Source: Oxalobacteraceae bacterium UBA5157 (lineage in GTDB: Bacteria > Pseudomonadota > Gammaproteobacteria > Burkholderiales > Burkholderiaceae_D). Taken from it: a stretch of DNA of 13,209 nucleotides. The stretch lies in contig DHXL01000167.1 of NCBI GenBank assembly GCA_002415335.1, forward strand, positions 5,713-18,921, in the 5' to 3' direction. Positions 1-5,911 of this stretch are shown one piece after another (position 1 is the stretch's first letter; each line of letters starts with the position of its first letter). The notes below the pieces were generated by a model. It saw nothing but the letters and a program-made list of their open reading frames with translations, was not told the DNA's origin and made no database searches. Position numbers and translations under genes: made by a program.

Positions 1-1166
1 GCGCGCCAGTTCGGATCATGGAAAAGCTGCGCGGCCTGTTGCGGTTGTTGCGCCGCCAGCGCGCGTTGGCCGCGCTGATCGGCGTTCAACCAGAGGCTGT
101 TCCACTCCATCGCCTGCACCGGACGCATCGGCTGCAACATCATTAACAGAATAACCAGCCAGGCGCCTCGGCGAAAAGCGGCGGCGCCAAGCAGCAGCAG
201 GGGCAACAGCAGCCAAGGCCCTTCGTCGCGCCACTGGTCGCTTTGCATGCCCTCGACTTCGGCACTGTGCCGCCGGCTGATCGCGCTCTCGACAGAGGGC
301 AGCAAGACGTCGATATCGGCATCGCCCGCGCTGAGCCGCCGATACGCGCCGTGGCCTTGCCTGGCAATCTCGGTGAGGCCGGCATCATCGAGCCTGGGCA
401 GCACGATGGCGCCGCTGCCGTCCTTGAGAAAGCCTCCTCCGGGCGCCGGAATGGGTGCGCCTTGCGCAGTGCCGACACCCAGCACCGTCAGGCGGTGGCC
501 CGCATCGTGCAGATGCCTTACGGCTTTTTCGAGCGCATCACGGTCTTCGTCGTCAACCCCATCGGTGATCAGCAAGACGCCGCCGTGTGCGCTGCCTGCT
601 TGCTTGAGCAAGTCCTCCGCCTTGCCGACCGCCAGATCGGGACGCGAACCCTGGGCCGGCATCAAGCTGGTCGAGAAGCTCTGCAGCTGGCTGATGATGG
701 TATTCGCGTCTGTGGTGAGCGGACTCACGACAAAGGCATCGGCGGCGAATACGATCAGCGCGGTTTCTCCTTCCTTTTGGCGCCGCAGAATATCTGTCAG
801 CTTCAGCTTGGCACGTTCAAGACGGCTTGGCTTGACGTCCTCGGCATCCATCGAACGCGACAGGTCGAACAGCAGCACCAGGGCCGACTCCTGGCGGAAC
901 ACCGGCACCTCGAGCTTGCGCCACGCCGGGCCGGCCAGGGCCAGGATGGCCAGAGCGCCACCGACGAGGACCGCACTCCAGCCCCACGGATTCTTCTTCT
1001 TGCTTTCGCCAATCAACAGGTGCGGCAGCAGCTTGGCGTCCACCACGCTTTGCCAACTGCGGCTGGCCAGACGCTGTCGCCACATTAGCCACAGAAGAAT
1101 CGATAGCGGAATAAAACAGAGCAGCCATGCCGGACGCAGGAAATGAAATGCCGAGATCATGTTCAT
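1..1166 (-). CDS. batB: BatB-like von Willebrand A membrane protein with start of a TPR/BatC-type extension (partial, 3' end cut by window edge)
   Basis: This is the last visible gene of the MoxR/Bat operon; 388 codons are present and the frame is open to the left edge. There is a membrane segment near residues 14-29 and a second at about 62-80, followed by a vWA domain from about 95 to 290. The metal-ion-dependent adhesion site is complete: DLSRS (D101, S103, S105), T151 and the TDG of LLITDGVDDE (D202). A further hydrophobic segment spans about 318-347. It is followed by a Gln/Ala-rich stretch ending in HDPNWR, which resembles the start of the TPR region of BatC or BatB-C fusions. Such proteins sit in the inner membrane with the vWA domain outside the cytoplasm. 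The ATG at 1166 lies 4 bases after the batA stop, with GGAGG about 10 bases upstream; an in-frame ATG at 1160 is an alternative. The exact substrate or partner is unknown. Confidence 0.88.
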   Translation of the reverse strand, partial: MNMISAFHFLRPAWLLCFIPLSILLWLMWRQRLASRSWQSVVDAKLLPHLLIGESKKKNPWGWSAVLVGGALAILALAGPAWRKLEVPVFRQESALVLLFDLSRSMDAEDVKPSRLERAKLKLTDILRRQKEGETALIVFAADAFVVSPLTTDANTIISQLQSFSTSLMPAQGSRPDLAVGKAEDLLKQAGSAHGGVLLITDGVDDEDRDALEKAVRHLHDAGHRLTVLGVGTAQGAPIPAPGGGFLKDGSGAIVLPRLDDAGLTEIARQGHGAYRRLSAGDADIDVLLPSVESAISRRHSAEVEGMQSDQWRDEGPWLLLPLLLLGAAAFRRGAWLVILLMMLQPMRPVQAMEWNSLWLNADQRGQRALAAQQPQQAAQLFHDPNWR

Positions 1167-1170
1167 CGCT

Positions 1171-2157
1171 TCATTGCCTCCGCACGTTCGAAAATAGAAG
1201 CAATCCCGCCAGCAACAGGCTGATCGAAAGAGGCCAATAGAACAGCGATTTGCGGGGGCGGAAAGTGTGCTGGTCGCGGTCGACCGGTTGCAGCTTATCG
1301 AGGATCGCGTAAATCTGGTCGAGCTGCTCGGTATCGCGCGCGCGGAAGTAACGCCCGCCCGTCACCTTGGCAATTTCGGTCAGGCTCTTTTCATCCAGAT
1401 CGCTGGAGGGATTGACTTTCCGGTTGCCAAACAGGGAAGGCACCACCATTTCATCGGCGCCGATGCCAATGGTGTAGATGGTCAGCCCTTCCTTGGCGGC
1501 GAGTTCCGCAGCCTTGATCGGATCCACCGCACCGGCATCGTTGACGCCGTCGGTGAGGAGTATCAGCACGCGGTTTTTTTGCGGATGTTGCACCAGCTGC
1601 TTCACCGCCAATCCAATGGCGTCGCCGATCGCCGTTTCCGCGCCGGCGAGACCGATGGCCGATTCCTGCAACATCGCGTTGACCGTCTTGCGATCGAAGG
1701 TCAGCGGCGTCTGCAAATAGGCTTGCGAGCCGAACAGGATCAACCCGAGCCGATCGCCCGCCCGCCTCTCGATGAATTGGCCGGCGATTTGCTTGATCGC
1801 ATCGAGGCGATCCATCTGCGTGCCGTGGATCTCGAAGTCTTCCGTTTGCATGCTGCCGGACAGGTCAACGGCCAGCATCAAGTCGCGGCCGCTGAGCGAT
1901 AATTCCAGGGGATCGCCGATCCAGAGCGGCTGGGCGATCGCCGTCACCAGCAGCAGCCACGCGAGCGCGCCAATCCATGACCGATAACGCGGCGCGGCCG
2001 ACTTGCCTGACTTTCCTTCCGCGCGCAGCGAAAATGAAGACAGGTTCGGGACCCTTAACGCGGCTTCTTCGACCTCGCCGTTGGATGGCAGCAGGCGCCA
2101 CGCCAACCAGGGCAGCGGCAGACAGAGGAATATCCATGGCCAATTGAAACTGATCAT
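1171..2157 (-). CDS. batA: BatA-like von Willebrand A domain membrane protein
   Basis: The product is 328 residues with the usual BatA layout. It has a short N-terminal membrane segment (about 6-22), a second at about 61-79, a vWA domain (about 92-285) and a C-terminal membrane segment (about 305-323) ending in a basic tail. The MIDAS motif is intact: DLSGS (D98, S100, S102), T153 and the TDG around D203. BatA proteins are thought to work with a MoxR AAA+ ATPase and a BatB partner in envelope stress resistance or complex assembly; the activity itself is not established. The chosen ATG at 2157 forms an ATGA overlap with the stop of the upstream DUF4381 gene and gives the typical start MISFNWPW. 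In-frame ATGs at 2169 and 2190 would add 4 or 11 residues and overlap the upstream gene further. Confidence 0.93.
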   Translation of the reverse strand: MISFNWPWIFLCLPLPWLAWRLLPSNGEVEEAALRVPNLSSFSLRAEGKSGKSAAPRYRSWIGALAWLLLVTAIAQPLWIGDPLELSLSGRDLMLAVDLSGSMQTEDFEIHGTQMDRLDAIKQIAGQFIERRAGDRLGLILFGSQAYLQTPLTFDRKTVNAMLQESAIGLAGAETAIGDAIGLAVKQLVQHPQKNRVLILLTDGVNDAGAVDPIKAAELAAKEGLTIYTIGIGADEMVVPSLFGNRKVNPSSDLDEKSLTEIAKVTGGRYFRARDTEQLDQIYAILDKLQPVDRDQHTFRPRKSLFYWPLSISLLLAGLLLFSNVRRQ

Positions 2158-2645
2158 TTTCTTGCGCATCCCGGCAACTTTCTGATCCACTTTTCAGCCA
2201 GCGAAAACAGTGCAGCAAGATCGTTCGCATCGATTGCAGGCTGGCGCAGATAGGGACCGCTGCCGAGCCATCGACCCGGATTCGATTGGAACGCATCGGC
2301 CTGGCCGAGCGTACGGTCGAGAAAGGCAAGCCACTGATCACCGTACAGCGAGGCTACTTCGTCGCGCGGAAAACGGCCGATCGCGACCCGCCGCAGCAGC
2401 ACCGACAGTGCGCCAAGCAGTGTTGGCAGATCCTGTGTCTGACTGGCGTCGCGCAGCCGTTTCAATTCATCCAGCGCGGCACGACGCCAGCGATTGGCAT
2501 GTCTGCGGCGAATGAAAATAGCGGCGAACAGCGCACCGAACAGCAGCGCAGCGGCCAGTATCCACCAGCCCGTCGCCGGCGGCCACCATGAGACCGCTGC
2601 CGGCAAGTGAATGTCGCGCAACCGGCTCAAGTCCGGCGGCGTCAT
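2154..2645 (-). CDS. DUF4381 family membrane protein
   Basis: This is a 163-residue protein of the DUF4381 family, which is regularly found between a DUF58 protein and BatA in MoxR operons. Near the N-terminus it has the family-like motif LRDIHLP followed by a Trp/Pro-rich segment (WWPPATGWW, 20-28). One membrane helix covers about 27-45 and is followed by a strongly basic stretch (RRRHANRWRR). The cytoplasmic part carries RFPRDEVASLYGDQWLAFLD (91-110) and a late PYLRQP. No catalytic motif is visible and the function is unknown; a role as membrane partner of the MoxR/vWA machinery is inferred from context. The start at 2645 was chosen because it makes an ATGA overlap with the DUF58 stop and has GGGAG seven bases upstream. 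ATGs at 2663 and 2732 would overlap the previous gene by 22 and 91 bases. Confidence 0.85.
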   Translation of the reverse strand: MTPPDLSRLRDIHLPAAVSWWPPATGWWILAAALLFGALFAAIFIRRRHANRWRRAALDELKRLRDASQTQDLPTLLGALSVLLRRVAIGRFPRDEVASLYGDQWLAFLDRTLGQADAFQSNPGRWLGSGPYLRQPAIDANDLAALFSLAEKWIRKLPGCARK

Positions 2646-3610
2646 CGGCGCACTCCCAGGCATCGTTGCAACGCTTGCTGCGGTTCCTCCGCAGTCGTCA
2701 TTGGCACCAGCGTCATGCGGTGCCGTTGACACAGTTGCCGCAGGCGCTCCTGCTGTTGTTCAAAGTTCTGGCGGTAACGGGTTCGCAAGGACGCGTCCGC
2801 CGTGGCGATGGTCAGGAACTGCTCACCATCGCTGACCCGGTAGCTGCCGGCGGGAGGCAGCTCTGCTTCGAGGGGATCGTGAATATCGATCAACATGAGT
2901 TCGTTGTGCCGCGCCAACTGTGCCAGATGCGCATCGCTGTGGGCGTCCATGCCGGCAAAGTCGCTGAGCAAGGCGATCAGGCTGCCCGGCTGGGCGACGG
3001 CGCGCAAGCGCGATAATGCCTGGTTCATCGCGTCGGGATTGCCCGGATTATCCGCGTGCAAGACGGAGTGCTCCGCGATCTTCTTGAGCAAATGCAGCAA
3101 GGGCGGCTTGCCGCGTTTCGGGCGCAGTTCGGTATGCTGGCTATCGGAAAAAATCAGGGCCCCGAGCCGGTCGCCATGGTGGACTGCGCTCCATCCGAGC
3201 AGCGCCGCCGCCTGAGCCGCGCGCACCGACTTGAAGGCGCCGCGCGTCGCAAAAAACATCGGACGGCGGAAATCCATCCAGAGCAGCACCGCCCGCTCGC
3301 GTTCCTCGCGAAACTGCTTGGTGTGGGCGCGGCCGGTGCGCGCGGTGACACGCCAGTCGAGCATGCGCACGTCGTCGCCCTGCATGTACGGGCGGACTTC
3401 GTCGAACTCCATGCCGCGGCCCTTGAAGGACGACAGATAATTTCCGCTGGTGCTGGCGCGGATTCGCCCGGGCTTGAACGCGATCGCTTCCGCTTCATGG
3501 TGCAAGGCCAGCAAAGACGCGAGACTGACGGCAATGACGCCGTCATCCGCGCTGGACACGTCTGCGCGCGCCTGCGGGCGCGCGCCGGCAGATTGGAACG
3601 GCGGACTCAT
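2642..3610 (-). CDS. DUF58 domain-containing protein
   Basis: This 322-residue protein carries the DUF58 hallmark between residues 64 and 104: GRGMEFDEVRPY, then GDDVRMLDWRVTART, then KQFREERE. The part after about 105 has the fold pattern of a vWA-like domain: LLWMDFRRPM near 109-118 and LIALLSDFAGMD further on. The metal-site Ser/Thr residues are not canonical, so metal binding is doubtful. There is no signal peptide or clear membrane helix, so it is probably cytoplasmic. In MoxR operons this protein directly follows the AAA+ ATPase and is thought to be its partner. The start at 3610 makes an ATGA overlap with the moxR stop, and its own stop overlaps the DUF4381 start in the same way, which indicates translational coupling. 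Confidence 0.92.
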   Translation of the reverse strand: MSPPFQSAGARPQARADVSSADDGVIAVSLASLLALHHEAEAIAFKPGRIRASTSGNYLSSFKGRGMEFDEVRPYMQGDDVRMLDWRVTARTGRAHTKQFREERERAVLLWMDFRRPMFFATRGAFKSVRAAQAAALLGWSAVHHGDRLGALIFSDSQHTELRPKRGKPPLLHLLKKIAEHSVLHADNPGNPDAMNQALSRLRAVAQPGSLIALLSDFAGMDAHSDAHLAQLARHNELMLIDIHDPLEAELPPAGSYRVSDGEQFLTIATADASLRTRYRQNFEQQQERLRQLCQRHRMTLVPMTTAEEPQQALQRCLGVRR

Positions 3611-4587
3611 GGCACCGGAATCAGTTGAATCAGGTTCTCGATAAGGTTGTCAGGCGTGTGGCCGGCCGCTTCGGCTTCGTAAGTCAGCACCAGGCGATGG
3701 CGCAGTACATCGTAGGCCATCGTCTGGATATCCTCCGGCCCGACATAATCGCGGCCAGCCAGCCATGCATGCGCGCGTGCGCAGCGATCGAGCGCAATCG
3801 TGGCACGCGGACTGGCGCCCCATTGAATCCAGTTGCCGAGTTTCGCACTGTAAGCGGACCCTTTGCGGGTGGCAAAAATGATCTCGATCAGATAGCGTTC
3901 CAGATTGTCGGCCATGTGCACCGCCAGCACTTCCTGGCGCGCGGCCAGCAACGTTTCCAGGGAAAGCTTCGGCGCTCTCAGCGCGAAACCCGAGTCCTGC
4001 CGCATCGCTTCCTTGCGCGCCAGGCGCAGGATCAATTGTTCGGTCTCCTGCTTCGGATAGCCTACTTTGATGTGCAGCAGAAAGCGGTCGAGCTGCGCTT
4101 CGGGCAGCGGATAGGTTCCCTCCTGCTCGATCGGATTCTGGGTCGCCATTACGAGGAAGACCTCGGGCAGCGGATAGGTGGTGGTGCCCACTGTAATTTG
4201 GCGCTCCGCCATCGCTTCCAGCAGCGCCGACTGCACCTTGGCCGGCGCCCGGTTCACTTCGTCGGCCAGCACAAGGTTATGGAACAGCGGGCCGCGCTGG
4301 AACTGGAAAGAGCCATCCTGCGGGCGGAATATGTCGGTGCCGGTCAGATCCGCCGGCAGCAGGTCGGGAGTGAATTGCACCCGGTGGAAGTCGCCCTCGA
4401 TGCCTTCGCTCAGGACCTTGATCGCGCGAGTCTTGGCCAGCCCGGGCGCGCCTTCGATCAACAGATGGCCGTCGGCCAGAAGCGCGATCAACAGGCGCTC
4501 GACCAGCAATTCCTGCCCGAGAACCTGTTGGGAAATATGTTGCTTAAGTGTCTGAAACCCCTGCTGGATTCTGGATTGTTCCGTCAT
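3607..4587 (-). CDS. MoxR family AAA+ ATPase
   Basis: This is a 326-residue cytoplasmic AAA+ ATPase of the MoxR group, the usual family length. Visible motifs are Walker A GAPGLAKT (46-53), Walker B LVLADE (105-110) followed by VNRAP, sensor 1 ATQNP (148-152), and EAQLDRFL (163-170) with a candidate arginine finger at R168. The C-terminal helical lid carries a sensor-2-like GASPRAT. MoxR ATPases act as chaperones that mature metal enzymes or envelope complexes together with vWA proteins, and here it heads a five-gene operon of that type. The ATG at 4587 is the only good start: an in-frame TAG lies about 27 bases upstream. No clear Shine-Dalgarno sequence precedes it; the upstream bases are A-rich, which hints at weak or unusual initiation. 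A role in maturing the nearby Mo enzyme is possible but not supported by more than proximity. Confidence 0.95.
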   Translation of the reverse strand: MTEQSRIQQGFQTLKQHISQQVLGQELLVERLLIALLADGHLLIEGAPGLAKTRAIKVLSEGIEGDFHRVQFTPDLLPADLTGTDIFRPQDGSFQFQRGPLFHNLVLADEVNRAPAKVQSALLEAMAERQITVGTTTYPLPEVFLVMATQNPIEQEGTYPLPEAQLDRFLLHIKVGYPKQETEQLILRLARKEAMRQDSGFALRAPKLSLETLLAARQEVLAVHMADNLERYLIEIIFATRKGSAYSAKLGNWIQWGASPRATIALDRCARAHAWLAGRDYVGPEDIQTMAYDVLRHRLVLTYEAEAAGHTPDNLIENLIQLIPVP

Positions 4588-4978
4588 GGCATTTTTGATT
4601 GTTGATGAAATTGACTACAATTCGGCGGCGGGAAGAAATTGGGAAAGCGCGATCGCGCATGCCCGACCCCAGAACGAATGGATACTCCGGGCTCATGTTA
4701 GTTCCCCAAAAACAAGTATTTCTTATTTGACAGTGGTTGATAAACTGAAGATGACCGGCGGACCGAAGAGTGCGATAGCGAGGAAGACGCCGAACTTGGG
4801 ATGTGCTGAATTACTGGCTTAGTCCCTGCAGTCCGGGCGTGCGCCCGTCGCGGCCAGCGTCAAGAATGATGCGGCGCCCGCGCGAAAACGGAACTCGACG
4901 GTGGCGCGGGCGCGCGGAAGCGGCGCTCGTTTACATGGATTTACAAGGCACTGGACTCGCATGCTGCAGAGAGCAAGC
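4588..4978. other. 391-base intergenic region between fdhD and moxR
   Basis: No convincing gene was found here. The fdhD-proximal part (about 4834-4920) is very GC-rich and holds two inverted repeats. The moxR-proximal part (about 4590-4760) is clearly more AT-rich than the coding regions and is the natural place for the promoter of the MoxR operon. Reading the minus strand, a possible but weak pair is TTCAGT (4745-4750) with ATAAGA (4722-4727), 17 bases apart. I would not rely on it. Confidence 0.5.
4874..4913 (-). terminator. GC-rich inverted repeat downstream of fdhD, possible transcription terminator
   Basis: Two perfect 10-base arms (gcgcccgcgc at 4874-4883 and gcgcgggcgc at 4904-4913) flank a 20-base loop, starting about 65 bases beyond the fdhD stop. 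On the minus-strand transcript the hairpin is followed by a mixed sequence (CGCATCATTCTTG) rather than a clean T-run, so intrinsic termination would be weak. A smaller hairpin follows at 4834-4847 (CGGGC and GCCCG around GTGC). Together they fit the end of the oxidoreductase-fdhD transcript. Confidence 0.35.
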
Positions 4979-5899
4979 TCAGTCTCGAATCAACCTATGC
5001 GGATGCGTGAAGGCCGTCAGCCGGCCATGGCGCACGAAGCCGCACAAGGTGATGCCGAGCCGATTCGCGGCATCGATCGCCAGCGACGAAGGGGCAGAAA
5101 CGGCGGCCACGATTTCGATCCCGGCGCGTGCCGCCTTGATGATCAATTCGAGGCTGACCCGGCCCGATAGCATCGCGCCGCAACCTGCCGTCGGCCGGCC
5201 GCGCAACAGGCATTGGCCGATCACCTTGTCCAGCGCATTGTGCCGTCCCAGATCTTCGGCGCTGGCCAGCAGTGAGGCCTCACCCGAAAACAGCGCCGCC
5301 GCATGGGTGCCGCCGGTGGTATTGAAGACGGTCTGCAGGCGCTGCATCTGGTCCATCAACGGCGCGGAGCGTGCGGCGTCGATGCGCAGTATGTCGCCCA
5401 CGCGCACCAGCCCCCCCTGGATATCGCCCGCATGGTCGACCCCGCCGCAGATGCCGCAGGAACTGGCGACCAAGCCGCCGCGCCGGTTGCTGCGGACGCG
5501 CGTCGGATCGACCAGGCGCACCTTCACGACATCGGGCGATTCGGGACAGATCGCGAGCGAGGCGATATCCGCCATCGTGTCGATCATGCTTTCAGTGAGC
5601 AGGAAACCGGCACACAGGGCAAGCGCCTCCGGAACCGGCGCCGGCACGCCAGCGGCACCATCATCCAGGACGCCGTCGCCGGGCAGGAAGCCCGCCGCGC
5701 CGCCGGCGTCGGTCCGCGTACACATCAAGGTATAGAGGCCGACCTCGGCGACGTCAAGAAACAAGGCCCGTTCTTCGACCACCCAACAGTCTTCCGCCAC
5801 CGCGGCTTCGCCGCTCGCGGGAAATCGATGCGACGGCACGCAGCGCATGCCGCCGGTCGGCGCCATGGCGATCAGCGCGGGAAGGTCCTCGCGGCGCAT
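4979..5899 (-). CDS. fdhD: FdhD, sulfurtransferase for Mo-bisPGD enzymes (formate dehydrogenase accessory protein)
   Basis: FdhD passes sulfur from the cysteine desulfurase IscS to the molybdenum of the bis-MGD cofactor; formate dehydrogenases need this sulfido ligand. The 306-residue product shows the family marks in order. These are the redox-active cysteine motif SCGICGG (C148, C151), FNTTGGTHAAAL (192-203), EDLGRHNALDK (215-225), LSGRVSLE (244-251) and, near the end, SAPSSLAIDAA followed by GITLCGF. It acts in the cytoplasm. It starts 12 bases after the stop of the molybdopterin oxidoreductase, so the two are almost certainly cotranscribed and that enzyme is the likely client. The protein is longer than typical FdhD (about 260-280). 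A Gly/Ala/Pro-rich stretch of about 25 residues (65-90) splits the usually continuous segment before AGFLLTE. The ribosome site is mediocre (GAGG about 10 bases upstream), in line with translational coupling. Confidence 0.93.
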   Translation of the reverse strand: MRREDLPALIAMAPTGGMRCVPSHRFPASGEAAVAEDCWVVEERALFLDVAEVGLYTLMCTRTDAGGAAGFLPGDGVLDDGAAGVPAPVPEALALCAGFLLTESMIDTMADIASLAICPESPDVVKVRLVDPTRVRSNRRGGLVASSCGICGGVDHAGDIQGGLVRVGDILRIDAARSAPLMDQMQRLQTVFNTTGGTHAAALFSGEASLLASAEDLGRHNALDKVIGQCLLRGRPTAGCGAMLSGRVSLELIIKAARAGIEIVAAVSAPSSLAIDAANRLGITLCGFVRHGRLTAFTHPHRLIRD

Positions 5900-5911
5900 G
5901 ATGGGCCGGCC

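Noticed and set aside
243..1146. Two plus-strand frames of 281 and 299 codons opposite batB
   Set aside because: Both are shadows of the vWA gene that runs off the left edge with complete MIDAS residues.
4544..4696. Minus-strand 50-codon frame starting just ahead of moxR, with GGGGA eight bases upstream
   Set aside because: The product shows no recognisable feature and overlaps the moxR start; a leader peptide cannot be excluded but nothing supports one.
4803..5735. Plus-strand frame of 310 codons opposite fdhD
   Set aside because: The Ser/Arg/Pro/Ala-rich product is a shadow of the fdhD codon pattern; the minus strand carries all FdhD motifs.
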